A DNA stretch of 15,921 bases from Candidatus Latescibacterota bacterium (GCA_030629295.1 DAOVPH010000011.1:1-15921); one strand, 5' to 3'; counted from the first letter of the stretch, positions 1 to 6,622 are shown. Notes: generated from the letters alone by a model not told the origin. Numbers and translations: made by a program.

Positions 1-39
1 AGCGCTCTGCAAGAACCTCTCTTTGACTGTTTCTATCAT
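1..39 (-). CDS. 5' end of a minus-strand gene, possibly a TetR-family regulator (partial)
   Basis: An ATG on the minus strand (bases 39-37) opens 13 codons that run off the left edge, reading MIETVKERFLQSA. A Shine-Dalgarno-like AAAGGGG lies about 8 bases upstream. A TTGACA box with a weaker TAATTT box lies further upstream at 147-119. The peptide resembles the first helix of TetR-type regulators, whose N-termini often read like 'xxREKILxAAxxLF', but 13 residues cannot prove this. A palindrome inside the promoter would suit an autoregulated repressor. That a gene starts here is moderately supported; its family is a guess. Confidence 0.4.
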   Translation of the reverse strand, partial: MIETVKERFLQSA

Positions 40-118
40 GGTCTTTTCCCCTTTGTGAAATCAGCATAAGGCCAGGTTTCAACCTTGTCCCAGCCACCAG
101 GATAGACTACAAGTTATT

Positions 119-147
119 AAATTAGCTCAATAGTGTTCTATTGTCAA
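119..147 (-). promoter_or_regulatory. Candidate sigma70 promoter for the left-edge minus-strand gene
   Basis: Read on the minus strand, a perfect TTGACA (147-142) is followed after 17 bases by TAATTT (124-119). The -35 box is consensus and the -10 box matches only at T1, A2 and T6. The predicted start lies about 70 bases before the ATG at 39. Confidence 0.4.
128..143. promoter_or_regulatory. Palindrome between the -35 and -10 boxes, candidate operator
   Basis: CAATAG and CTATTG are perfect 6-base arms around a 4-base centre (TGTT). The palindrome fills most of the spacer of the minus-strand promoter, where a bound repressor would block RNA polymerase. The position is observed; operator function is inferred. 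Confidence 0.35.
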
Positions 148-267
148 GCAGTTTTTGGACATCTGGTATGGAACCATCCGGTGAAAAACCAAGATTTTAT
201 TAAAACTACGGTTGAATCTGTGCTTGTTCATGGGAGTACTATTTAGCTTCTGTTCCTGTAAAAAATC

Positions 268-296
268 TTGACAATATGAAGTTCTTACGATATAAT
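268..296 (+). promoter_or_regulatory. Consensus sigma70 promoter
   Basis: TTGACA (268-273) and TATAAT (291-296) are both perfect consensus hexamers with the optimal 17-base spacer. The expected start is about base 303. The next substantial gene is the SGNH hydrolase at 576, which would leave a leader of about 270 bases. A 50-codon frame (303-455) and an 8-bp stem (301-351) begin at the predicted start. Confidence 0.65.
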
Positions 297-300
297 TATA

Positions 301-351
301 GCATGTCTAATGACCCCCCTTGCAATACGCAAAACCGAAATAAAGACATGC
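301..351 (+). other. Stem at the predicted 5' end of the leader transcript
   Basis: GCATGTCT (301-308) pairs perfectly with AGACATGC (344-351) around a 35-base loop containing a run of six C residues. It sits at the predicted transcription start of the consensus promoter, so it could be the 5' hairpin of a leader or small RNA. It matches no riboswitch I recognise. Confidence 0.3.
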
Positions 352-455
352 AGATAATTCTTACTTATCGTCCTCTGACCAAGGTTTCAACCCGACAAAA
401 AATGCGTCCAGTTCTTTCTAATTCTGAGTTCTTTTCAAGCTTTTTTGCAGGATAA
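303..455 (+). CDS. Possible 50-residue ORF starting at the predicted transcription start
   Basis: ATG at 303 opens 50 codons ending in TAA at 453-455. The peptide starts MSNDPPCNTQ and ends SSFFAG. No ribosome-binding site precedes it, but the ATG falls 7 bases after the -10 box, where transcription should begin, so it could be translated as a leaderless message. It resembles no family known to me, and codon use gives no clear coding signal. The alternative is that this is simply untranslated leader. Confidence 0.2.
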   Translation: MSNDPPCNTQNRNKDMQIILTYRPLTKVSTRQKMRPVLSNSEFFSSFFAG

Positions 456-575
456 GCCCAAACCATTAGACAATATACCCGAATGCGCTGAGGCCTGCAC
501 GGAACCAACCACAAGTCTATCTGGCTCGTCTATCACGTAACCTGCATCTTCTTTTGAAAAATAGGGAAGCTTTAG

Positions 576-1586
576 ATGCTTTATAAGAATGCTGAACTTT
601 ATAATGTTCAGGAGTTACTGGAAGACGAACGGGGTGAGGCCAGAATATTCACCCGAATTCCCAACGACCTGCGATTGAGGATTAATGGCTCGGCACAGCT
701 CGCTGCGCTTCAGACTGCAGGATGCGAGATCCGTTTCAATCTGAAAAGCAATCTCGCCAAGATAATTCTCAAGAATGCAGAAGATGTGAGCACAGTAGGT
801 TTACCCATCGTAGAAATTTATCAAGGATGCTTCCTCACTGCTTGGTATATCGTCGGAGTAGAGCCTACAGAGATTTCTGTGGAACTTCCCGAAAACATCA
901 ACCAGCTAAACAGCCTGACAAAGGAAAACGGTCTCCCATTCGATGCTAACCTCACCCGAGTTATCCTACCGTTTCGTCCCACTGTTAAGTTAATCGACAT
1001 TGAGGGCCATTTCGAGCTGCCCCGCCCCGAGCAAACACCCCCAGTGAAGTATTTAGCCTACGGTTCTTCGATTACGCATGGTGCTTGGGCGGTACGGCCA
1101 ACTGGCTCGTATGCTCAGGGGATTGCTCAACTCCTCGGCATTGACCTGATTAATCTCGGATTTGGGGGTGGGGCCTATCTTGAACGCGAAATTGCCGACT
1201 ACATTGCTGGCCGAACCGACTGGGATATTGCCACACTCGAGATGGGCATTAACATTATATCCAGCATCGAAACAGATGAATTTGCAGGGCATGTCGACTA
1301 CTTTGTAACAACAATCACGAAAGCCCATCCGGATAAATGGATATTCTGCATCGACCTGTTTACCTGTAGATTTGATTTTGAAAGTGACGAGAAGATAGCT
1401 GCATTCAGAGATGTAGTGCGAGATAAGGTGGAAGAATTGAGTATGCCCAAACTCGTTTATATCTCCGGATCTGACCTTCTCAGATCGGTGAACGGTCTGA
1501 CAGCAGACCTGGTCCATCCGTCGCCTTACGGGATGGAAGAGATAGCGGTCAATCTATCCAAAATAATTAGGGAAAAGATTCGTTAA
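576..1586 (+). CDS. SGNH/GDSL-family hydrolase with N-terminal beta domain
   Basis: A 336-residue hydrolase, probably acting on carbohydrate or other esters. Residues 1-150 look like a beta-rich accessory domain, as in two-domain SGNH esterases related to carbohydrate esterase family 2 or Lipase_GDSL_3. The catalytic domain begins near 158. Block I is GSSITHG (163-169) with nucleophile Ser165. Block II is NLGFGGGA (193-200). Block III is EMGIN (222-226) with Asn226. Block V is DLVHP (311-315) with the Asp311/His314 pair. All core residues are therefore present. There is no signal peptide, so it is probably cytoplasmic. The ATG at 576 follows AGGGAAG at good spacing. It lies downstream of the consensus promoter at 268-296. 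The hydrolase fold is secure; the substrate is unknown. Confidence 0.88.
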   Translation: MLYKNAELYNVQELLEDERGEARIFTRIPNDLRLRINGSAQLAALQTAGCEIRFNLKSNLAKIILKNAEDVSTVGLPIVEIYQGCFLTAWYIVGVEPTEISVELPENINQLNSLTKENGLPFDANLTRVILPFRPTVKLIDIEGHFELPRPEQTPPVKYLAYGSSITHGAWAVRPTGSYAQGIAQLLGIDLINLGFGGGAYLEREIADYIAGRTDWDIATLEMGINIISSIETDEFAGHVDYFVTTITKAHPDKWIFCIDLFTCRFDFESDEKIAAFRDVVRDKVEELSMPKLVYISGSDLLRSVNGLTADLVHPSPYGMEEIAVNLSKIIREKIR

Positions 1587-1600
1587 TCCGGTAATGTCCG

Positions 1601-1630
1601 TTGATAGTTGTTCGCTGCAAGAGCTGTAAT
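1601..1630 (+). promoter_or_regulatory. Candidate promoter of the PurF-like gene
   Basis: TTGATA (1601-1606) and TGTAAT (1625-1630) each match consensus at five of six positions with an 18-base spacer. They lie between the SGNH stop codon and the ATG at 1673. An AAGAGC/GCTCTT stem (1619-1636) followed by TATTT overlaps the -10 box and could instead be a weak terminator of the upstream gene. Confidence 0.35.
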
Positions 1631-1672
1631 GCTCTTTATTTCCATTAAATAGCAAAAGAGAAAGGATCTTTT

Positions 1673-3073
1673 ATGGGTGGACTTTACGGCGAGGTTTCGA
1701 AAGAGGATTGTGTAGAGGATCTGTTTTACGGAACGGATTATCACTCCCACCTGGGCACTTGCCGCGGCGGCCTGGCCGTGCTGAACGGCGAGGGCTTCAC
1801 TCGATTCATCCACAACATCGAGAACACCCAGTTCCGTTCGAAATTCGAGGATGACATCCAGAAGATGGACGGTAATATGGGTATCGGGTGCATCAGCGAT
1901 ACCGAAGATCAACCCCTGATCATCGGCTCGCACCTGGGCAACTTCGCGATCGTTACGGTGGGACGGATCAATAATATTCAACACTTAGTAGACGAGGCTT
2001 TCGGCAAGCGCGCCATCCATTTTTCGGAAATGAGTGGTGGAGAGATCAACCCCACCGAACTGGTCGCCACGCTGATCAACCAGGAGGCGACATTCGAAGA
2101 CGGCATCCGTCGGGCTCAGGAGGCCATTGACGGGTCCTGTTCGCTACTGCTCTTAACCGCCGGCGGAGTGTATGCCGCCCGCGACCGTTTCGGGCGGACG
2201 CCGTTGGTCATTGGGGAAAAGGACGGTGCCTACTGCGTCTCCTTGGAAACGTGCGCGTTCCCAAACTTGGGATATCGCTTCGAATACGAGCTTGGACCGG
2301 GTGAGATTATGCTGCTGACGCCCGAGGGCATCGAGCAGAAGGCCTCGCCGGGGGATGCGTTGCGGATTTGTGGGTTCTTGTGGGTCTACTACGGCTACCC
2401 GGCCTCCAGTTACGAGGGAATAAACGTCGAGGCAATGAGAACCCGTAGCGGTGCGTCCCTGGCCCGTAATGACGACTTGGAAGTGGATATGGTCGCCGGC
2501 ATACCCGATTCCGGCACCACCTATGCCATCGGCTATGCTAACCAGGCTCAGATTCCCTATTGCCGGCCGTTTGTCAAGTACACGCCTACCTGGCCGCGGA
2601 GCTTTATGCCCCAGGACCAGGCAGTCCGCAACTTAGTGGCGCGGATGAAGCTGATCCCCATCCGCGAGCTGATCCAGGGCAAGCGGCTGCTGTTCTGCGA
2701 GGATTCCATTGTCCGCGGCACACAGTTGCGCGAGACCATCCAGCGGCTGTACGACTATGGCGCAAACGAGGTGCACATGCGACCGGCGTGCCCGCCACTG
2801 ATCTACGGCTGCAGGTTCTTAAACTTCTCCCGGTCGCGGTCGGAGCTGGACCTGGCTGCCCGGCGGGCCATCCGTGAACTCGAAGACCGCGAGGACGTGC
2901 CTCTCGAAGAATACGCCAACGCCTGTTCGGAAAAGCACTGTGCTATGGTCGATAAGATTAGAGAACACTTGAAGCTAACCTCTCTGAAGTACCAGGTCAT
3001 ATCGGACATGCTCGACGCCATCGGCCTGCCGAAGGAAAAGGTTTGTACGTACTGCTGGGACGGGGTGGGTTGA
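1673..3073 (+). CDS. PurF-like amidophosphoribosyltransferase paralogue lacking the glutaminase nucleophile
   Basis: The 466 residues align along their length with amidophosphoribosyltransferase, the first enzyme of purine synthesis (B. subtilis PurF is about 476 residues). The phosphoribosyltransferase half is well kept: IPDSGTTYAIGYA (277-289), the RMKL..IRE segment (324-332) and the PRPP loop CEDSIVRGTQL (342-352). Cys233, Cys373 or Cys380, Cys458 and Cys461 sit where Bacillus-type PurF binds a 4Fe-4S cluster. The N-terminal Ntn domain is degenerate. The protein starts MGGLYGEVSKEDC, with Gly where PurF exposes its catalytic Cys, and the usual RYSTAG and HNGNL motifs read CISDTE and TVGRINN. 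Glutamine hydrolysis is thus unlikely; it may use free ammonia or do something else. The gene looks more GC-rich than its neighbours. From memory, similar MGG-starting paralogues occur in anaerobes. The ATG follows AAAGGA. Confidence 0.85.
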   Translation: MGGLYGEVSKEDCVEDLFYGTDYHSHLGTCRGGLAVLNGEGFTRFIHNIENTQFRSKFEDDIQKMDGNMGIGCISDTEDQPLIIGSHLGNFAIVTVGRINNIQHLVDEAFGKRAIHFSEMSGGEINPTELVATLINQEATFEDGIRRAQEAIDGSCSLLLLTAGGVYAARDRFGRTPLVIGEKDGAYCVSLETCAFPNLGYRFEYELGPGEIMLLTPEGIEQKASPGDALRICGFLWVYYGYPASSYEGINVEAMRTRSGASLARNDDLEVDMVAGIPDSGTTYAIGYANQAQIPYCRPFVKYTPTWPRSFMPQDQAVRNLVARMKLIPIRELIQGKRLLFCEDSIVRGTQLRETIQRLYDYGANEVHMRPACPPLIYGCRFLNFSRSRSELDLAARRAIRELEDREDVPLEEYANACSEKHCAMVDKIREHLKLTSLKYQVISDMLDAIGLPKEKVCTYCWDGVG

Positions 3074-3160
3074 AGCTGCTCCGTATTCTGCCGCGCTCGA
3101 CGTAGTCAGGTAAATTCTATGCTTAAGCCGAAGAGCCAACTTCAAAAGAGGAGGATACAG

Positions 3161-3505
3161 ATGGCTGAAATGATAGCTTTCTGCGGTTTGGCTTGTCACG
3201 AGTGTGGCGCATTCTTGGCCACCAAGAATGACGATGACAAAAAGAGAGCAGAGGTGGCACAACTCTGGTCAAAGGAATTTAATACAGATATTAAGCCCGA
3301 AGATATCAATTGTGACGGCTGCTTATCAGATAGTGGGCTTGTCTTCAATTATTGCAAGGTGTGCAAAATCAGAAAGTGCGGACGGGAAAAAGGCATCGCG
3401 AATTGTGCACACTGTGAGGACTATGCTTGTGAAAAGCTGGAGAAGTTCTTTGAGATGGTACCCGATGCTAAGAAACAATTGGACGAGATAAGAACCAGAC
3501 GTTAA
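3161..3505 (+). CDS. DUF3795 family cysteine-rich protein
   Basis: I place the start at 3161 because AGAGGAGG lies 7 bases before this ATG; the in-frame ATG at 3119 has no such site. The product is 114 residues with 11 cysteines. The N-terminal FCGLACHECGAF (7-18) is typical of DUF3795, followed by CDGC (51-54), CKVCKIRKC (65-73) and CAHCEDYAC (82-90). The pattern suggests zinc or Fe-S binding. The family is small, cytoplasmic, common in anaerobic bacteria and archaea, and has no established function. A left half of an attC site lies about 20 bases after the stop, so this may be the first cassette gene in view. No attC precedes it, so its left boundary is unknown. Confidence 0.85.
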   Translation: MAEMIAFCGLACHECGAFLATKNDDDKKRAEVAQLWSKEFNTDIKPEDINCDGCLSDSGLVFNYCKVCKIRKCGREKGIANCAHCEDYACEKLEKFFEMVPDAKKQLDEIRTRR

Positions 3506-3525
3506 CACTTTAATTACATCAAGGT

Positions 3526-3552
3526 GCCTAACCAATCGCTCCACATGACCTG
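3526..3552 (+). repeat. Left half of an attC site (degenerate)
   Basis: Inverse core GCCTAAC (3526-3532), spacer CAATC, GCT, extra C (3541), CACATG, extra A (3548) and CCTG match the left arm of the complete site at 8604 in layout, including six bases between the two extra bases. The expected right arm (CATGTG, AGC and a GTTRRRY core) is not found before the mntA start at 3610. Only a nearby CAGG can pair with CCTG. The site looks truncated or decayed. Confidence 0.55.
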
Positions 3553-3609
3553 TTCAGCCAGGGAAGGATGCTTCTGACAATCAGAACTAACGTGAAAGGA
3601 TAAGGGCAG

Positions 3610-3957
3610 ATGAGTAAACTTGCTATAGCAAATTCGACGATCCCTATAGATGAAATTGGTAAATTCTGTCACCGCTGGAATATCCGCGAATTGGCACTAT
3701 TCGGGTCTGCCTTGCGTGACGACTTCGGCCCTGATAGCGATTTGGATATCCTGGTCACCTTTGCCGCTGATGCCGATTGGGGATTGCTCGATCATGTACA
3801 GATGCAGCAGGAACTACAGACACTATTGCAACGGAACGTAGACCTAATTAGCAAACGCGCTCTTGACCGCAGTTCAAACTGGTTGCGTCGTCAAGAGATA
3901 TTGAACGCTGCCCAGATACTTTTTTCTGAAAAAGAGGAGATTCATGCGACGAGATGA
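3610..3957 (+). CDS. mntA: MntA-type nucleotidyltransferase antitoxin
   Basis: A minimal nucleotidyltransferase of 115 residues. The signature is FGSALRDDFGPDSDLDILV (31-49): Gly32-Ser33 with the metal-binding pair Asp44 and Asp46. The third acidic residue is Asp78 in VDLIS, so the active site looks complete. In studied MntA-HepT systems, MntA neutralises the HepT RNase by adding AMP to the tyrosine of its RX4HXY motif. The stop codon overlaps the hepT start by 14 bases, the usual operon layout. The ATG at 3610 follows AAGGG. Toxin-antitoxin pairs are common integron cassettes and can stabilise arrays. Between the DUF3795 gene and this one lies only a half attC. Confidence 0.9.
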   Translation: MSKLAIANSTIPIDEIGKFCHRWNIRELALFGSALRDDFGPDSDLDILVTFAADADWGLLDHVQMQQELQTLLQRNVDLISKRALDRSSNWLRRQEILNAAQILFSEKEEIHATR

Positions 3958-4294
3958 GGCTACTTTGCTCGATATCGCCAAGTCTGCTCGTTTGGTGCTC
4001 GCTTTCATACAGAACATAGCAAAAGATGCATTCCTTGATGACTCCAAAACGCAATCGGCTGTACTGCATCAATTGCTGGTCATAGGGGAAGCAGTCAAGC
4101 GATTATCCCAGGAATTTCGTGCTCAACACCCGGATATCCCGTGGTCTCTGATTGCCGGTATGCGTGACCATCTCATTCATGCTTATGACACTGTGGACTT
4201 GGATGAAGTTTGGAAAACTGCTGCCAGTGATATGCCTGATTTGTTGGCCAAGATTGAACCATTGCTCCCAAAGGAGCCTACGGAATCGCAATGA
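3944..4294 (+). CDS. hepT: HepT-type HEPN ribonuclease toxin (DUF86)
   Basis: A 116-residue all-helical HEPN protein. The catalytic RX4HXY motif is intact: Arg74, His79 and Tyr81 in RDHLIHAY. Upstream, LHQLLVIGEAVKRLS (41-55) is characteristic of DUF86/HepT. HEPN toxins cut RNA as dimers, and Tyr81 is the residue expected to be AMPylated by the partner MntA. The start lies inside the mntA end, with AGAGGAG immediately upstream, so the two should be translationally coupled. All key residues of both partners are present, which suggests an active pair. An inverse-core-like GTCTAAC follows 7 bases after the stop, but no standard attC stem follows it. Confidence 0.9.
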   Translation: MRRDEATLLDIAKSARLVLAFIQNIAKDAFLDDSKTQSAVLHQLLVIGEAVKRLSQEFRAQHPDIPWSLIAGMRDHLIHAYDTVDLDEVWKTAASDMPDLLAKIEPLLPKEPTESQ

Positions 4295-4690
4295 AATGGC
4301 TGTCTAACCCAGATACTGGTATGCCCTGCAAAGCTGTGGTTTGCTGGCCTGTGAAAATCTGGGGTGGTAATTGACAGCAAGCCAGGAGCAGGCTCCCAGT
4401 GCTTTTGGGTGACGGGTTGTCCTGAAGCGGAGTATCCCTCTGAGAAGAAGGTGCAAAGCAGTACTCCGTAGCATAAGGGACATTCACGGTTCAGGTGATG
4501 CATTTTGACTTGAACCGGTCGCCTGTGAAGGGCCGTGATAGACTGCAAGATGTGCCGCGCTTGTCCGAAATCACCACCGCCGGTTTCAGGGCGTAAGTCC
4601 TTTACCAAGGCGCCCTTGCGTGAATATGGAATTCAAAATAGTGAAGATAATAGGCTGCAAAGTCTGCAGCATTTGCTAGCTCCGTTAGGC
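4295..4690 (+). other. Hairpin-rich non-coding stretch, possible structured RNA or insertion remnant
   Basis: There is no convincing gene in these 396 bases, but the stem potential is high. CGGAGTA (4428-4434) pairs with TACTCCG (4462-4468). A 10-bp stem joins 4487-4496 to 4508-4517 with one G-T pair. AGGGCG (4588-4593) pairs with CGCCCT (4611-4616) around an inner CCTT/AAGG. GCTGCA and TGCAGC form a small hairpin near 4653-4669. The stretch begins with GTCTAAC (4302-4308) and ends with GTTAGGC (4684-4690), which fit the attC inverse core and core site and could pair, but no standard attC arms join them. It might be an insertion in an attC, a non-coding cassette or a group II intron fragment. 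I could not find a domain V or a GTGCG intron start. Confidence 0.35.
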
Positions 4691-4704
4691 AGTCTAATTA
4701 AGAG

Positions 4705-4732
4705 TTGAGCTGCAGAATCAGCAACAGCTCAA
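4705..4732. repeat. Inverted repeat upstream of the membrane-anchored cassette gene
   Basis: TTGAGCTG (4705-4712) and CAGCTCAA (4725-4732) are perfect 8-base arms around a 12-base loop. A further GAG/CTC pairing is possible across a one-base bulge. No T-run follows, so it is not a standard terminator. It lies 80 bases before the GTG at 4813 and could be an operator or leader stem. Confidence 0.4.
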
Positions 4733-4812
4733 TCTCCAGCGACGGCACGTATCGTCCACTCAAACGCTGACTGACAAATAAGGGCAACCAACGAAAGCAA
4801 AGGAGAATAGAA

Positions 4813-5220
4813 GTGGAAATTAGCATCTGGCTCGACATGGTGAAACAGGCACTAATCAGCGAGGGATTATCCGACCCGGGACCACTTAGGCAGGTCATCA
4901 AGCCAGGACAGGCTTTCGGGCTCGTGAAGCGTCTTGACAATACCTGGGAGATGCATGTGAGAGGCTTTGACAGCGGCACGCTCGAAGCCGAGATCGAGAT
5001 CTCCAGGGATTACTTTGAACATTTAGATGACAGATTCAGGCGAGATGCCACACCCGAACTCCTCGCTATCTTGAGATACTATGGTATTCCATATCACATT
5101 ACAGGTCAACTGCCGCAAATGACGGTGAGACTCGAAATACCACAAAAACTGACCCCATGGAAACCAGTAGCGGCTTTGGCAGGCATAGTAGCTCTCTTGT
5201 GGTTTCTTGGCCGGGAGTGA
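4813..5220 (+). CDS. Orphan protein with C-terminal membrane anchor
   Basis: A 135-residue protein I do not recognise. The GTG start at 4813 is chosen because AAAGGAG lies 8 bases upstream; no in-frame ATG is as well placed. Residues 1-112 are soluble and mixed alpha/beta, with an acidic stretch around 53-75 (SGTLEAEIEISRDYFEHLDD). Residues 115-132 (PWKPVAALAGIVALLWFL) form one hydrophobic segment followed only by GRE, a tail-anchor arrangement that would leave the soluble part in the cytoplasm. The best attC of the window starts about 120 bases after the stop, so this is the gene of that cassette. Small membrane-anchored orphans are typical cassette contents. Function unknown. Confidence 0.7.
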   Translation: MEISIWLDMVKQALISEGLSDPGPLRQVIKPGQAFGLVKRLDNTWEMHVRGFDSGTLEAEIEISRDYFEHLDDRFRRDATPELLAILRYYGIPYHITGQLPQMTVRLEIPQKLTPWKPVAALAGIVALLWFLGRE

Positions 5221-5342
5221 GTGCGCTTTGCACAGCATACTGCCTACCAATCTGCAGTTGCAAGTGAAATTACACATAATGTCCAATATCCCGTTGACTT
5301 CAACTTCAGGTCCACACTTAGCGGCCAACGCCAAGCTATGCT

Positions 5343-5413
5343 GCCTGACAACGCCTTGCACCTGACGGCTATTCCGTTGCGCTCCATAGCCGCAGGTGAA
5401 GGCCACGTTGGGC
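5343..5413 (+). repeat. attC recombination site (best preserved)
   Basis: Left arm: GCCTGAC (5343-5349), spacer AACGC, CTT, extra G (5358), CACCTG, extra A (5365), CGGCTAT. Right arm: ATAGCCG, CAGGTG, AAG, spacer GCCAC, core GTTGGGC (5407-5413). The 16 paired bases are perfect apart from two unpaired bases on the left arm, six bases apart, as in integron attC sites, where bottom-strand extrahelical bases guide the integrase. The core fits GTTRRRY; the inverse core differs from RYYYAAC by one base. The junction would be at 5407. Confidence 0.85.
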
Positions 5414-5457
5414 CATCTGCATGAGTCATGAGCAACGCCATGTATGAGGAGAAAAAC

Positions 5458-6573
5458 GTGGCAGGAACACCACTCACTTTTCGGCGGGTCTTTGAAAGTC
5501 TAAACCGGCTCGGGAACCACTCTTTATTTGGTTTCGATGGTGAACGGATCATTCCTCTTGAGAGCAGAACCAGACTAGTCTTCATAGATGTCGGCTTTGG
5601 ATTCAGTGACAAGCTTTCGTCATCGAAATTGCTGCAAGTTCCCCTAAAGGAACTGGCTGATGCCATCGGGGACAATTTTCGACAGCATTTATCTGAGGCT
5701 TTTCTTTTCACATATTATGATCCCTCGATAACAAGTAAAAAAGCTGTAATAGACTTCACAAGTCAATTCGAGAATACCGCGGTCTGTATTCAACAGAAAA
5801 CGAGAGAGGAATTGCGGCGCAAGTATTGGGTTTCAACGGAAGAATTGGGTGAACTCATTTGTATGCTTTACTTCAGAGAGAAAGGATATATTGTTCAAAG
5901 ACCTCTTCATACTTATGGTAGAGAAGGAGATGGCCAGCCGGGTGTGGATGATGTCATAGCTTGGAAGTCTCCGGTTCTGCGCGAACTTAAAGAGTTTGGC
6001 TTTGTCAACACGGGATGCCATATATCAGAATTGGCATGCCTAAGGTGGTTGGGGAAAATCTCCAGTTCCAGCATAGACTTTGACGTCGCTGATACTGCAG
6101 AGGCACTGCTGATTGAAGTCGAGCCTTCACTGGAAAGAGCAATTTCCACCAGTTCGTCCACGGGCATTAGCCAATTACTGAGAGCCAGCAAGGCACACAT
6201 AGCGAAAAACCTATTCATCTCATTCCCATGTGTCGGTGAAAATCTCGATGAAGTGTTGACCCAAATCAGAAGCATCGCCACAGATGAAGCTGGCGTGGGC
6301 AAAGTTCTTCTCCACGACAGCGGGATCTATTTCGAGCATTCCAATGCCTTTCCTGATGACAACGTGTCCTTGCTAATCCAGGAATACGAAAACAACCTAA
6401 AAAGAATGTTGCTGAAAAATTTCTATTTTGACGAAATAGTCAGAATGATAGAAGAACTCAACTTAGATACCAAGAGTAAGGGCTTCGATGAAGTTTGGAT
6501 AGATTTTTGTGGCAACGTCGCAGAAATCCCGATAAACTATCTTCTGCAAAGAATAAGTAGGCTCATCGAATGA
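5458..6573 (+). CDS. Cassette protein, possible divergent PD-(D/E)XK nuclease fold
   Basis: I prefer the GTG at 5458 (371 residues) because GAGGAG lies 6 bases upstream; ATGs at 5428 and 5440 are in frame but lack a site. I do not recognise the family. Its centre resembles a PD-(D/E)XK nuclease core: helix STEELGELICMLYFREKGY (127-144), then PGVDDVIAWK (161-170), then a beta strand LLIEVEPS (217-224) and GISQLLRAS (236-244), which recalls the Q-containing helix after the active site. The candidate residues would be Glu129/Glu132, Asp165 and Glu220-x-Glu222. An E-x-E end instead of E-x-K is unusual but known, for example in BamHI. There is no signal peptide or membrane segment. The gene fills the cassette between attC sites at 5343 and 6623. 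Nuclease function is a weak inference. Confidence 0.75.
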   Translation: MAGTPLTFRRVFESLNRLGNHSLFGFDGERIIPLESRTRLVFIDVGFGFSDKLSSSKLLQVPLKELADAIGDNFRQHLSEAFLFTYYDPSITSKKAVIDFTSQFENTAVCIQQKTREELRRKYWVSTEELGELICMLYFREKGYIVQRPLHTYGREGDGQPGVDDVIAWKSPVLRELKEFGFVNTGCHISELACLRWLGKISSSSIDFDVADTAEALLIEVEPSLERAISTSSSTGISQLLRASKAHIAKNLFISFPCVGENLDEVLTQIRSIATDEAGVGKVLLHDSGIYFEHSNAFPDDNVSLLIQEYENNLKRMLLKNFYFDEIVRMIEELNLDTKSKGFDEVWIDFCGNVAEIPINYLLQRISRLIE

Positions 6574-6622
6574 CCCGCTTGCCAAAGCATCTGAGGGGTC
6601 AATATGCCTGGTATGCCAGATG

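Noticed and set aside
1053..1517. 154-codon minus-strand frame inside the SGNH gene
   Set aside because: It overlaps the conserved SGNH catalytic blocks on the other strand and resembles no family.
4326..4661. Repeated CTGCAAAG octamers (4326 and 4654) as element ends
   Set aside because: Too short to be significant and not part of longer direct or inverted repeats.
4684..4690. GTTAGGC as an attI core site next to an integrase
   Set aside because: No integrase gene lies nearby on either strand and the upstream sequence has no recognisable attI sites; better read as an isolated core-like heptamer.
4428..4690. Definite group II intron
   Set aside because: No domain V stem, no GTGCG 5' end and no reverse-transcriptase frame were found; kept only as one possibility for the non-coding block.
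5221..5424. 67-codon + strand frame after the 135-aa gene
   Set aside because: Its C-terminal half is the translation of the attC site (NALHLTAIPLRSIAAGE-like peptides are typical of attC); no good start signal.
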